64,000 bases of DNA, taken from contig NZ_PTIY01000003.1 of the NCBI RefSeq assembly GCF_002934365.1, forward strand, positions 124,001-188,000, written 5' to 3'. A program made the translations under genes and the position numbers. Source of the stretch: Methylobacter tundripaludum (GTDB lineage Bacteria > Pseudomonadota > Gammaproteobacteria > Methylococcales > Methylomonadaceae). Shown here piece by piece: positions 52,338 to 62,052 of the stretch (positions within the stretch are counted from its first letter, which is position 1; the number at the start of each line of letters is the position of its first letter). The notes beneath the pieces are model-generated. The model did no database searches, was not told where the DNA came from, and was given only the letters and a program-made list of their open reading frames with translations.

Positions 52338-53419
52338 AACAATCCATACAACACAAACTCGAAAACCTGTGCGAACGCTATGACGAAATTGCCGCCTTAC
52401 TTTCCGAACCCGAGGTGCAAGGTAATCAAAACAAATTCCGCTCTTTAAGCCAGGAATACGCTCAGATCAACCCGCTGGTCGATTGCTACAAGCGTTACCA
52501 ACAAACCCTGGAAAACCTGGCTTCAGCCAAAGAAATGGCCAACGACAGCGACCCGGAATTAAGGGAAATGGCCAAAGAAGAAGTCAGTGACGCCCAAATC
52601 CAGCTGGACGCAATCGAGCATGAATTGCAAGTGTTGTTACTGCCCAAAGACCCCAACGATAATCGCAACATCTTTATCGAAATCCGCGCCGGAACAGGCG
52701 GCGACGAAGCGGCTATTTTCTCCGGCGATCTTGCCCGCATGTATCAGCGCTATGCCGAACGCAAAGGCTGGCAAACTGAAATGATCAGCGAAAGCCCCGG
52801 CGACCACGGCGGTTACAAAGAAGTCATCCTCCGCGTTACCGGCAAGGACGTTTATTCCCAGTTAAAGTTCGAATCCGGCGCGCACCGTGTGCAACGCGTG
52901 CCCGAAACCGAGTCGCAAGGCCGTATCCACACCTCGGCCTGCACCGTCGCTATCATGCCGGAAGTCGAAGAAGTCGATGCGATCGACATCAACCCCGCCG
53001 ACCTTAAAGTCGATACCTTCCGTTCATCGGGAGCGGGCGGTCAACACATCAACAAAACGGAATCGGCGATACGCATTACCCACATCCCGACCGGCGTTGT
53101 CGTCGAATGCCAGGACGAGCGCTCGCAACACAAAAACCGCGCCCGAGCCATGTCCTTATTGGCATCACGCCTGTTATCCGCCGAACAGGAAAAACACCAA
53201 GCGGAACAATCGGCCACCCGCAAACTGCAAGTCGGCAGCGGCGACCGTTCCGAGCGCATCCGCACCTACAACTATCCGCAAGGACGCTTAACCGATCACC
53301 GCATCAACCTGACCTTGTATAAACTGGACGACATCATGCAGGGCGGACTGGAGCAGGTCATTATGCCGCTGATCAGCGAACACCAGGCCGAATTGTTGAC
53401 CCAATTGGGCGAAGACTAA
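52334..53419 (+). CDS. prfA: Peptide chain release factor 1
   Basis: A 361-residue factor. The P-x-T codon-reading motif ([13 protein letters not shown], residues 190-202) gives UAA/UAG specificity, and [10 protein letters not shown] carries GGQ at 235-237, whose Gln is methylated by the product of the next gene. Confidence 0.98.
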   Translation: MKQSIQHKLENLCERYDEIAALLSEPEVQGNQNKFRSLSQEYAQINPLVDCYKRYQQTLENLASAKEMANDSDPELREMAKEEVSDAQIQLDAIEHELQVLLLPKDPNDNRNIFIEIRAGTGGDEAAIFSGDLARMYQRYAERKGWQTEMISESPGDHGGYKEVILRVTGKDVYSQLKFESGAHRVQRVPETESQGRIHTSACTVAIMPEVEEVDAIDINPADLKVDTFRSSGAGGQHINKTESAIRITHIPTGVVVECQDERSQHKNRARAMSLLASRLLSAEQEKHQAEQSATRKLQVGSGDRSERIRTYNYPQGRLTDHRINLTLYKLDDIMQGGLEQVIMPLISEHQAELLTQLGED

Positions 53420-53424
53420 GTTAA

Positions 53425-54264
53425 ATGCACAGCATTAAATCCGTACTCCGCGACGCTGCCGACTCGTTAGCCTTAATCTCCGGCTCAGCCTTGTTGGATG
53501 CAGAAATTTTGCTATGCCAAGCGCTTAATCAGTCGCGCTCCCATCTTCGCGCATGGCCGGACAAACAACTACAACCCGAGCAAATAAAGGCTTTTAAGGC
53601 GTTGCTTGCACAACGCCGACAAGGAACACCCATCGCCTATATCACCGGCAACCGGGAATTCTGGTCGCGGGATTTCCAGGTCAGCCCTGACGTATTGATT
53701 CCGAGACCCGACACAGAACTGCTGATCGAGCTCAGCTTAAAATTGATCCCGGCAGATGAACCCGTCAAGGTCATCGATCTGGGTACCGGTTCAGGCATTA
53801 TTGCCATTACCTTGGCCGCCGAACGACCGCATGCGCACATCAGCGCCACCGATTTTAGTTTAGCCGCATTACGCATCGCCCAAGTCAATGCCGAGAAGCA
53901 CCGTATCAACAACATCCAGTTTTACCATAGCAACTGGTTTGCCGACGTACCCGACACCCAATTTGACTTGATTATCAGCAATCCGCCTTATATCGCGGAA
54001 GATGACGTCCATCTGCAACAAGGCGATGTCCGGTTCGAACCGCAATCCGCGTTATCCGCACCGGAACAAGGACTTGCCGATATCAGAACCATAGCCGGGG
54101 CTGCCCGCAACTATCTGAAACCCGGCGGCCACTTGCTGATTGAACATGGCTACAATCAGCAACAACAAGCTCAGACTCTGTTTAAAGATTTGCATTATGA
54201 TAATGTACAAACCTACAAAGATTTATCAGGGCAACCGCGGGTAACCCATGGACAATGGAATTAA
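53425..54264 (+). CDS. prmC: Release factor glutamine methyltransferase
   Basis: A 279-residue SAM-dependent enzyme. The SAM motif VIDLGTGSGIIAITLA and catalytic ISNPPYIAE near residues 184-192 are present. It methylates the GGQ glutamine of release factors; it lies five bases after prfA. Confidence 0.97.
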   Translation: MHSIKSVLRDAADSLALISGSALLDAEILLCQALNQSRSHLRAWPDKQLQPEQIKAFKALLAQRRQGTPIAYITGNREFWSRDFQVSPDVLIPRPDTELLIELSLKLIPADEPVKVIDLGTGSGIIAITLAAERPHAHISATDFSLAALRIAQVNAEKHRINNIQFYHSNWFADVPDTQFDLIISNPPYIAEDDVHLQQGDVRFEPQSALSAPEQGLADIRTIAGAARNYLKPGGHLLIEHGYNQQQQAQTLFKDLHYDNVQTYKDLSGQPRVTHGQWN

Positions 54265-54339
54265 TGCAGGGTCATTCCGTAGCCATCGAGTTAATACAAC
54301 ACCGCCTCACACAGATTTACCAAACCGAGACCTAAGATT

Positions 54340-54762
54340 ATGCCCCAAGAACACATCCAAATTCCCCGCAAAATAACCAATCAACTGCTGCATCTTGCGC
54401 AAATCTCGCCGGATTTTGAAGTATGCGGACTTATCGGCAGCAAGAACGGCCTGCCGAGCGGCTGTTATCCGATCAAAAATACCGCCGAACATCCTCAACA
54501 GCGATTCCAGCTTGATCCCGCCCAGCAAATTTCCGCTATGGCTAAAATGCGTGACCAGGGAGAAGAGTTATTTGCGATCTATCATTCCCATCCGACTGCA
54601 CCGGCTACGCCCTCGCTTACCGATTTAGAGCAGGCATCTTACCCTGAAGCGCTTTACCTGATTATTTCACTAAACACCAAAGGTGTTTTAGAAATGCGCG
54701 GTTTTAAGATAGACCATAAATCGGCCCAGGAATTAACACTGTCTTTGACCGAGAATATGTAG
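54340..54762 (+). CDS. JAMM/MPN-domain metalloprotease-like protein
   Basis: A 140-residue protein with a full JAMM motif: Glu27 (FEVCGLIG), His82 and His84 (YHSHP), Ser92 and Asp95 in the HxH-x7-SxxD spacing. The family removes peptides or carrier proteins from sulfur-carrier or ubiquitin-like partners. No ThiS/MoaD-like or E1-like gene is adjacent, so the substrate is unknown. It follows prmC after 75 bases and precedes the msh genes. Confidence 0.85.
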   Translation: MPQEHIQIPRKITNQLLHLAQISPDFEVCGLIGSKNGLPSGCYPIKNTAEHPQQRFQLDPAQQISAMAKMRDQGEELFAIYHSHPTAPATPSLTDLEQASYPEALYLIISLNTKGVLEMRGFKIDHKSAQELTLSLTENM

Positions 54763-54848
54763 TCTTTTACTGACAATAAGACTGCCGACTTAAAAATAAA
54801 ATAAGAAATATCCGCTAATTTTCTGTAAACTGTGAGGTTAATAACATT

Positions 54849-55844
54849 TTGCCCATAAATCGATTTGGATCCACTATCGTGCAACTGTTAAAACAGCTCT
54901 TTAGAAAAAAAACTGTTTGCAAAGGCATTGTTGGCGTCAGTTTTTTGCAGAACAGCATTGCAGTTGCTATATCGAAGTTCACAGAAAACAATGAACTAAC
55001 GCTTATACACTGCGAATGCATTGATACTGGAAAACCGATAGATCAACAACACATGCTCGGTGAACTTGCGCGCCAATATAATCTTGCCGAATATGATTGC
55101 CATCTGGTATTGACCAGTGATAACTACCGCCGTGTCAACGTTGAAGCCCCCACAGTCGACGAAAGCGAAATCATCGAGGCCATACGCTGGAAAATAAATG
55201 AACTTATTGATTTTCCCGTTGATAAAGCCGTCATCGATTACTACCAGACTCCCACGCCCATTCGCGCTAACAGCAGTAAAATACTGGAAGTCATTGCCGG
55301 GCCTATTGACATCATCAGGGAACAGGTCAAAAAATGTGCCGACGCCGGCCTGCAACTCAAGGTCATTGATATTCAGGAAACAACCCTGCGTAACTTAGCC
55401 GTACAGCTGCCGGAAAATCAACGAGGCATTGCCCTTTTATACCTGCTGGAATTTTCCGGAACCCTGCTGATACAAAAAGAAACGACTATTTATGTCTCCC
55501 GTAAATTTGAAATCGGTTATAAAAAACTGCAATTAGATGATCAATTTTCCAGTGATAGCCCGAGCGCAAATGTGCATAACAATCTGGCTCTGGAAATCCA
55601 GCGGTCGCTGGATTATGTAGAAAGTTACTACGGAATTCCGCCTATTTCAGTTTTAGCGGTCATTCCTTTGGCAGAAAACACGCATAACTTGCTCGACAGC
55701 CTGAGCCGCAACCTTGGCATTGAAGCCCGCATGTTAGACCTGTCCACCATGATCGATTGCGACATTTTAGTCGATGCACAAACTCAATCGCTTTGCGCTC
55801 CAGTTATCGGGGCAACATTACGTTATTCATTAGAAGCAGCATGA
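54849..55844 (+). CDS. mshI: MSHA biogenesis protein MshI (PilM-like)
   Basis: Up to 331 residues, with an actin-like fold as in PilM (GIVGVSFLQNSIAVAIS, EIIEAIRWKINELIDFPVDKAVIDY). It should sit on the cytoplasmic side of the pilus platform. The start is uncertain: TTG 54849 gives the longest frame, but GTG 54879 (VQLLKQLFRKK), with GGAT eight bases upstream, is a good alternative. The stop overlaps the next ATG (ATGA). Confidence 0.82.
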   Translation: MPINRFGSTIVQLLKQLFRKKTVCKGIVGVSFLQNSIAVAISKFTENNELTLIHCECIDTGKPIDQQHMLGELARQYNLAEYDCHLVLTSDNYRRVNVEAPTVDESEIIEAIRWKINELIDFPVDKAVIDYYQTPTPIRANSSKILEVIAGPIDIIREQVKKCADAGLQLKVIDIQETTLRNLAVQLPENQRGIALLYLLEFSGTLLIQKETTIYVSRKFEIGYKKLQLDDQFSSDSPSANVHNNLALEIQRSLDYVESYYGIPPISVLAVIPLAENTHNLLDSLSRNLGIEARMLDLSTMIDCDILVDAQTQSLCAPVIGATLRYSLEAA

Positions 55845-56464
55845 TACAGCAAGTCAATTTATATCAGGACATCCTTAGACAAGAACAGAACAAATCCGGT
55901 ATTAACCCGTATTGGCTTGGCCTGTCGGGTATAGCCTTGCTGTTTATAGGTTTCAGCGCACATACAATCTGGAATTTAAAAAACATGGAGACTCAAGTAC
56001 GACAATCCCACCAAAACCTGGAAGCGGAACTAGCACGGGTCAATCTCCTCTCCGCCCATATCCCCAAGCAGGAAGTCGACACACAACTTAGCGCGGAAGT
56101 CGCGCAATGGCAAACCATGCTCGACGAAATCACGCAAACCATGCAACTGTTGACAGACAAGCACGCGGATCAATCCCCCGGATTTTCAAGCTATTTTCAG
56201 GGGCTGGCCAATCAGTCGATTCCTGAGGTATGGTTGAGTTCGCTGTATCTTGATGGGCAAAAGCAGATTATCAACATTGAAGGCAGCACCTTTAACCCCG
56301 AAAAAATCCCTTTTTTTCTACAACAGCTGCAAAAAGAACCTATATTTAACGGACACACTTTCGCCAAACTGAGTATGCAAAAATCAGAGTCCGTAGAAGG
56401 CCAAATGGATTTTAAGCTAAGCACGTCTTGGGAAGCCCCGAATAAAAAAGACCATGCTCAATAA
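55841..56464 (+). CDS. PilN-like MSHA assembly protein
   Basis: A 207-residue protein starting MIQQVNLYQD, the PilN-type motif that binds the PilM-like partner. One membrane helix (GLSGIALLFIGFSAHTIWNL) and a periplasmic coiled coil follow. I trimmed the start to ATG 55841, where it overlaps the mshI stop; the longer frame runs through mshI. Corresponds to the second mshI gene of Vibrio-type loci. Confidence 0.85.
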   Translation: MIQQVNLYQDILRQEQNKSGINPYWLGLSGIALLFIGFSAHTIWNLKNMETQVRQSHQNLEAELARVNLLSAHIPKQEVDTQLSAEVAQWQTMLDEITQTMQLLTDKHADQSPGFSSYFQGLANQSIPEVWLSSLYLDGQKQIINIEGSTFNPEKIPFFLQQLQKEPIFNGHTFAKLSMQKSESVEGQMDFKLSTSWEAPNKKDHAQ

Positions 56465-57092
56465 TCTTCAAGAAAAATTTGAAGCCCTGACCCAACGGGA
56501 AAAAATCATTGTTATCGCCGCTATATTAATCGGCATATGGGTCGGATGGGACAATTTTTTCTATCAACCGAGCCAAAAAAAGCAACAGACACTTGACAAA
56601 GAACTAACCAGCCTAAAACAACAGATAACCGAACAGCAACTGACAATAATCAAACTTGAAAGCGGCTCCCATATCGACCCTAACCTTAATAACCGGAACA
56701 AACTGGCCGAACTCAAGGCCGAATACAACCGTTTGCAGGAACTTATGCTACAGGGCAGCAAAAGCTTTGTCCCTCCGCATTTAATGGCCTCCGCATTAAG
56801 CGATATTCTCACCAAGAATAATCAGCTAACCTTGATAAAGCTGGACACGTTGCCGGTAACCACCTTGCTGGAATCCAAGCAGCCGCAACGACTTCCAATA
56901 TACAAACACGGGCTGGCAATCACTTTTTTCGGCAGTTATTTAGACACGCTCAATTACTTAGCAGCACTGGAGTCACTACCTTGGCACTTTATCTGGGAAA
57001 GCATCGACTACCGGGTGGTAGAACATCCAACCGCGGAGACTACAATTAAAGCGTACACGCTCAGTTTTAAGGAGAGCTGGCTGGGTGTTTAA
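56454..57092 (+). CDS. mshJ: MSHA biogenesis protein MshJ (PilO-like)
   Basis: A 212-residue protein: short cytosolic helix, membrane segment IIVIAAILIGIWVGWDNFF, coiled coil, then a PilO-like periplasmic fold (GLAITFFGSYLDTLNYLAALESLPW). It overlaps the upstream gene by 11 bases and the next by 8. Confidence 0.85.
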   Translation: MLNNLQEKFEALTQREKIIVIAAILIGIWVGWDNFFYQPSQKKQQTLDKELTSLKQQITEQQLTIIKLESGSHIDPNLNNRNKLAELKAEYNRLQELMLQGSKSFVPPHLMASALSDILTKNNQLTLIKLDTLPVTTLLESKQPQRLPIYKHGLAITFFGSYLDTLNYLAALESLPWHFIWESIDYRVVEHPTAETTIKAYTLSFKESWLGV

Positions 57093-57687
57093 AATAATAT
57101 TGCTTATTTGGCTTGCTTCTACGCCATGCCATGCGGAATTCCGTGATCCGACGCAGCCGGGCTATCCCGTTCCGACCACGGCCGCCGATGTTGTGGCGAC
57201 CGACAAGGAATTAGTCTTATCGGCGATCTTAATTTCGTCAAAATCCAAACGGGCAACGATTAACGGCATCTCGGTCAAACAAGGCGAAACCGTCGAAATC
57301 AAACAAGCTCCGCCGGTAACGCCTGAACCGACAGTTCCGACAACTACCGCCGGCGCCGGGGTCAACCCAAATGATCTGCTCAATAAAGTAGCCGAATTTA
57401 CGAGCGCGGAAGCGAATCGCTTATCACCGGGAAACGTATTAGCCCCCCTGATGTCGGCAGTAACCGGGGGCAGTAATATTACCCAACTTCTGGAATCAGG
57501 TTCCATGAACACGACCGCCAATGCCCCAGAACAAACGAAAACCGATCAACGGCCGAAAATCCCCCATCTTCTGACACGTCCGATGACTATTAAAGTTATC
57601 AGCATTCAGAAAAATTCGGTCATCATTGAGCAAAACGGCGAACGTAGGACCTTGCAATTGGTGCAACGTCCATACAAAACACAATAA
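57085..57687 (+). CDS. mshK: MSHA biogenesis protein MshK (PilP-like)
   Basis: A 200-residue exported protein with a signal peptide (MFKIILLIWLASTPCHA). FRDPTQPGYP and LVLSAILISSKSKRATINGISVKQGE match MshK. It starts with GTG 57085, behind AAGGAG 10 bases away. It probably links the inner-membrane platform to the secretin. The middle (residues 75-150) is low in complexity and longer than usual. Confidence 0.8.
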   Translation: MFKIILLIWLASTPCHAEFRDPTQPGYPVPTTAADVVATDKELVLSAILISSKSKRATINGISVKQGETVEIKQAPPVTPEPTVPTTTAGAGVNPNDLLNKVAEFTSAEANRLSPGNVLAPLMSAVTGGSNITQLLESGSMNTTANAPEQTKTDQRPKIPHLLTRPMTIKVISIQKNSVIIEQNGERRTLQLVQRPYKTQ

Positions 57688-57706
57688 ATACCCAATACAC
57701 ACTAAA

Positions 57707-59377
57707 ATGAATACCCCCCATTCCTTCATTACCATGACACTGACATTGCTATTGGTATCCTGCGCCACCCTCCATCCCCAAAAGTCATCGAATATTGCCG
57801 ATACCTTTTCCGATGCATCATCCCGACCCCATAGCAATGCTCAAACACCGGCCGCCGTTACCGATGCCCTGGTTCCTGATTTCAATCAAACGCTGTCCGC
57901 ATCACAAAGCACGACACAGCAAGCACGTCTCAATATTTCGGTTAATGAGGCTGATGCCCGTGAATTTTTTATGGGGCTGGTGGTAGATAGCGAAGAAAAC
58001 ATGCTGGTCCATCCCGAGGTAACCGGCACTATTTCGCTGGATCTAAAAAACGTAACCATTCCCCAGGTTCTTGACGCCGTGCAAAAACTCTATGGTTATG
58101 ATTACAAAAAAAACGATATGGGTTACATCATCTACCCTGCAACCTTGCAGACTAAAACCTTTAAAATAGACCGGCTGGATTTGCTCAGGATAGGTAACTC
58201 AAATACCAGCGTATCGTCCGGCAGACAAGGCGGTCAAAGCGGCAACCCACAGGGAAGCGGCAGCTCGCAAGGAAGCGGCTCACAGGGAGGGAGTGGCGGC
58301 GGCAGCGGTGGCGGCCAGCAAGGAAGCAATCCCCAGGGAAACAACCCGCAGGGAACCGCCACCGGTTCTTCAAGCAGTTCCGTGCGCACTATTACAAAAA
58401 CAGACTTCTGGCAAGAACTGAAAGATACTTTAAACCACATTATTGCCGTCGATCCACAAGCGACAGTCGATATTAACCAGCAATCAGGTATTGTGATTGT
58501 CCGCGCAAAACCCATGCAGCTACGTGAAATAGAAAGCTTCCTATCTGATACCCAGTCCCAAATCAGCCGGCAGGTCATCCTTGAGGCTAAAATACTGGAA
58601 GTCGACCTTGACGATAGTCACCAGGATGGCGTCAACTGGGAAAGCATCGTCAAAGAAGGCATCAACAAAGCGCCACTGTTAACGGGCGTTGGTGCGATGA
58701 ATCCAGCTACATTTACTTCTATTTTTACCTTGGGGGCCAACTCCGGTGATTTTCGCGCCTTTGTCGAACTGATGGAAAGCCAAGGAAAAACCAATGTGTT
58801 GTCCAGCCCGAGGATTTCGACTTTGAATAACCAGACAGCCATCATTAAAGTTGGAGCGGACGAATATTTCGCTACCGGTTTTACCGGTGGAACGCCAGGC
58901 ACATCGACCACTGCCTCCACCGGACCGACTATCCTTATCGATGTTTTCTTTTCCGGCATATCGCTAGCTGTTACGCCCCAAATCGATGACAATGATGATA
59001 TTACCCTGCATATCCACCCTTCGATTAGCCAAGTAAAAAAAGATACCAAGGATTTCGGTCTTGACATAACTTTACCGCTGGCATTAACCACGGTCAGGGA
59101 ATCGGACAGCATAGTCAAGGCCAAAAACGGTCAAATAATTGTTCTGGGCGGCCTGATGCAGGAGACTGATACTGAAAACAAACAAGGTATTACCGGGTTG
59201 GCAGGAATTCCGTATATCGGCAATCTATTTAGAATCAACACTGGTGAAACCAAAAAATCCGAATTGATTATATTGCTTAAAGCCACATTTATCGGCAGCG
59301 ATGCCGACTGGCAAAATGACATAAATTCCAGTAAACGACGCTTCGAAAAACTTGATTCCCAGCCCCGCTGGAAATAA
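57707..59377 (+). CDS. mshL: MSHA secretin MshL
   Basis: A 556-residue lipoprotein (lipobox LVSC, Cys19). The N-terminal N-domains include NISVNEADAREFFMGLV. A Gly/Ser/Gln-rich linker spans residues 169-225. The secretin core has VILEAKILEVDLDD and a C-terminal VLGGLMQETDTENKQGITGLAGIPYIGNLF-type segment (read in parts). I chose ATG 57707 because the lipoprotein signal starts there. It forms the outer-membrane pilus pore. Confidence 0.93.
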   Translation: MNTPHSFITMTLTLLLVSCATLHPQKSSNIADTFSDASSRPHSNAQTPAAVTDALVPDFNQTLSASQSTTQQARLNISVNEADAREFFMGLVVDSEENMLVHPEVTGTISLDLKNVTIPQVLDAVQKLYGYDYKKNDMGYIIYPATLQTKTFKIDRLDLLRIGNSNTSVSSGRQGGQSGNPQGSGSSQGSGSQGGSGGGSGGGQQGSNPQGNNPQGTATGSSSSSVRTITKTDFWQELKDTLNHIIAVDPQATVDINQQSGIVIVRAKPMQLREIESFLSDTQSQISRQVILEAKILEVDLDDSHQDGVNWESIVKEGINKAPLLTGVGAMNPATFTSIFTLGANSGDFRAFVELMESQGKTNVLSSPRISTLNNQTAIIKVGADEYFATGFTGGTPGTSTTASTGPTILIDVFFSGISLAVTPQIDDNDDITLHIHPSISQVKKDTKDFGLDITLPLALTTVRESDSIVKAKNGQIIVLGGLMQETDTENKQGITGLAGIPYIGNLFRINTGETKKSELIILLKATFIGSDADWQNDINSSKRRFEKLDSQPRWK

Positions 59378-59483
59378 TTTGCAAAAGTCCGGCTACGACC
59401 GCAAAATCTGTATTGCCGACAAAAGCACGCGCGTAGTTGCGATAATAGCAACATCATCATGAAAAACACTTTTGAAGTTATTT

Positions 59484-60398
59484 ATGTATAAAACACACTT
59501 TGGTCTCAATGCTCAGCCATTCGGTTTAACACCCGACACCCAGTTTTTTTGTGACCTGCCCTCTCATTTAGAAGCACTCAACGTATTACTGATTGCTCTA
59601 CACAACGGGGAAGGATTTATCAAAATTACCGGTGACGTCGGTACCGGCAAAACCATGCTGTGCAGAAAATTGCTGAATGAATTACCGGAACCTTTCGAAA
59701 CGGCGTATATTCCTAACCCCCGCCTGCCGCCAGTGGGTCTGCTGATGGCAATTGCCAATGAAATGGGTATTGAATACCCCCGTCATACCGGACAAAACGG
59801 CCTGATGAATCTGATTAACGATTTTCTAATCAATAGCGCCGCTAACGGAAAAAAACCGGTATTGATTATCGATGAAGCCCAGTCCATGTCGATTGAAACA
59901 TTAGAAACGTTGCGACTTATCACCAATCTGGAAACCGAAAAACAAAAACTTTTGCAAATTGTGTTATTTGGCCAGCCTGAACTTGATGAGCAACTGCGCG
60001 ACAAAGCTATCCGGCAACTCAGGCAGCGCATTACCTTTAGTTACATGCTTAAACCGCTCACGCAGCAAAATGTTGCCGATTACATTAAACACCGGCTACG
60101 CATCGCCGGCATGGGCAGTTTAAACATCTTCTCCAGATTGGCCATTAAAGCCATGCATCGCTATAGTCGCGGCATTCCCAGACTGATTAATATATTAGCC
60201 AATAAAGCGATGCTCGCGGCTTATGGCAAAGGCCTCTCGTCAATTGGCGTAAAGCAGGTTTATCTGGCCGCACTGGATACCGAGGACGCTGACACCAAAC
60301 TTAGTTTCTTGGACGCCCGCAAACGCTACTTGCTACTGCTGTTACTCGCAATTGTTGCCAGCCTTTATCTGTGGTTGACCAGTAAAGTTATATTATGA
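59484..60398 (+). CDS. mshM: MSHA biogenesis ATPase MshM (ExeA-like)
   Basis: A 304-residue AAA ATPase starting MYKTHFGLNAQPFGLTPDTQ. Walker A GDVGTGKT (50-57), Walker B VLIIDEAQ, and a C-terminal membrane helix (YLLLLLLAIVASLYLWL). ExeA-like proteins help secretin assembly through peptidoglycan. ATG 59484 replaces a TTG four codons upstream. It overlaps mshN by 4 bases. Confidence 0.9.
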   Translation: MYKTHFGLNAQPFGLTPDTQFFCDLPSHLEALNVLLIALHNGEGFIKITGDVGTGKTMLCRKLLNELPEPFETAYIPNPRLPPVGLLMAIANEMGIEYPRHTGQNGLMNLINDFLINSAANGKKPVLIIDEAQSMSIETLETLRLITNLETEKQKLLQIVLFGQPELDEQLRDKAIRQLRQRITFSYMLKPLTQQNVADYIKHRLRIAGMGSLNIFSRLAIKAMHRYSRGIPRLINILANKAMLAAYGKGLSSIGVKQVYLAALDTEDADTKLSFLDARKRYLLLLLLAIVASLYLWLTSKVIL

Positions 60399-61462
60399 GT
60401 CTGATCAACCAAATGTTACGCGATCTTGAAAATCGCAACACAATTAATAATACTCCCCCGACTCTGCAACATAATATTCAGGTAACACACGCTCCATCGT
60501 CAAAACGCCCTTTCTTGATCTGGACTTTATTGGCTATTATTGCGACAGGCGGCACTTATTGGGCTTATCTACACAGCAATACACTGACTAAAACACCCCC
60601 AGTAATCATTGCGGAAAACAATCAAAAAGATCCCACACCTATTGCTCCCTATGAACAGGTACTGGCTACACCAAACGCCGTATCCGACACTGTACCCCAA
60701 ATCGAACCGAAACTACCGGAAAATAATGCGGCAACTCAGCCGGTTCCGACAATCCAACCCACACCAGCACTGCAACCTCCGCCGCCAGCTCAACCGACTC
60801 CAGCAGCACCCAGTCAAGCCGCGCCAGAAACTATTCCTGCCCAACCTATTAAAAATACTCCCATTCCTCCTAAACCGGCCCTGATCAAACAAATAACCGA
60901 TAAACAACAGGCCGATTTACTTTATCGCCAGGCAGAAAATAGTTTTGATGACTATTCAACGATCAACAAACTGGAAGAAATCCTTAAGCTCGATCCGCGA
61001 CACCTTAAGGCTCGATTATTACTGGCTAAAAAACTGCATAATCAGGGACAAATTAATAAAACAGCCGATTTCCTGGATCAAAGTCTGATTTTATTTCCTG
61101 ACAACCTGCAATTTATCAACACCCGCGCACAGCTATTCCTTCAACAAAAAAATCCAGGCAGTGCACTTAAAACACTTCAGCGCATTGATTTAACAAGCGA
61201 TTCTAATGACGAAACCTATTTATCCCTATTGGCGGCATCCTATCAGCAACTGCAATCATTTAATAACGCAGCTAAAACTTATCAAAGACTAATAACGATC
61301 AACCCGGAAAAAGCCGAAAACTGGCTAGGCCTTGCTCTATCCCAAGAAAAACTCGGCAATTCAAGAATTGCCCGCGAGGCCTATCAGCAAGCGCTCAGTA
61401 AAAACACTTTGAAAGAATCCATTGCGAACTATATCAAGCAGCGGTTAATTGAGCTCAGGTAG
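60395..61462 (+). CDS. mshN: MSHA biogenesis protein MshN
   Basis: A 355-residue protein: MSLINQMLRDLENRN motif, membrane helix at residues 39-58, a Pro/Gln-rich spacer at about 95-165, then TPR repeats (KLEEILKLDPRHLKARLLLAKKL and similar). Last msh gene in the window; the normally following mshE and mshG are missing here. Confidence 0.9.
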   Translation: MSLINQMLRDLENRNTINNTPPTLQHNIQVTHAPSSKRPFLIWTLLAIIATGGTYWAYLHSNTLTKTPPVIIAENNQKDPTPIAPYEQVLATPNAVSDTVPQIEPKLPENNAATQPVPTIQPTPALQPPPPAQPTPAAPSQAAPETIPAQPIKNTPIPPKPALIKQITDKQQADLLYRQAENSFDDYSTINKLEEILKLDPRHLKARLLLAKKLHNQGQINKTADFLDQSLILFPDNLQFINTRAQLFLQQKNPGSALKTLQRIDLTSDSNDETYLSLLAASYQQLQSFNNAAKTYQRLITINPEKAENWLGLALSQEKLGNSRIAREAYQQALSKNTLKESIANYIKQRLIELR

Positions 61463-62052
61463 CCCAATTTGGAGTAAGCAAGTGTAAATTTTGTTTCAAC
61501 GATATTTAGCAGGAGACAGCCGCAGCTTAACAAGATTGAAGAAGCCAAAATCAAACTGAATGGAAATTCCTCCATCGTCTAATGACGCAGCCGAAGCGGA
61601 AAAGGCAGTGTTTCCCAGCGATGAGGAAGCGCTGGAGTTGTTTTACTTGACGCTGAAGAATATCAGCCGAGAATGAACGATGTTACCGCACTAAAGAACT
61701 GGAAACGTTCTAAACCGGTTTTAATATTATGTTCGAGAATCGTACCTATCCGATACTTGGGAAATTTGTTTGCAGATAATCCGGAAGACTATCGAATAAT
61801 CAATCATCTACGCATGAACATCGTTGATAAAACCTTAGGCCTATACGTCTACCAACAATTCATCATTTATTTTGTTAAATATAAAGCCATTTCCAGCATA
61901 ACGGGGTACTGTCGGCGTTTGTACCTCTATAGAATAGGCAAGTTTTTAATCTTTTAGAAAAAAGCAGCATGTAACATGTCGTAACAAGATTAGCATGCCG
62001 CCTTGCTCTGATACTTAAATACAGACAATCATCTCCGCATTTAAAATGCGTT
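61463..62052. other. 590-base interval without an intact gene
   Basis: After mshN comes a broken IS256-type transposase tail (61590-61756). The rest shows only short frames without recognisable products, and CGCATTTAAAATGCGTTTT at 62037-62055 could terminate plus-strand transcripts as it meets tal. Confidence 0.6.
61590..61756 (+). pseudogene. IS256-family transposase C-terminal remnant
   Basis: The frame reading KAVFPSDEEALELFYLTLKN and ISRE, then a TGA where a Trp codon is expected (61674-61676), then ALKNWK and (after a further shift) VLNRF and IMFENRTYP is the C-terminal signature of IS256-type transposases (F-P-[SN]-D-E...ISKKWTMPIRNWK..LN.F.I.FE.R). At least one nonsense change and two frameshifts are needed. 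No catalytic DDE part or terminal repeats remain. A small open frame starting at 61675 is only a piece of this remnant. Confidence 0.6.

Noticed and set aside
55757-55840. Longer N-terminus for the PilN-like protein
   Set aside because: The extension reads through mshI in another frame; the PilN motif starts at ATG 55841.
57626-57706. Longer N-terminus for MshL
   Set aside because: The lipoprotein signal starts at ATG 57707; the extra 27 codons overlap mshK out of frame and are not signal-like.
61673-61957. 94-codon open frame after mshN
   Set aside because: Its first part is one of the shifted frames of the IS256 remnant; the rest has no coding character.
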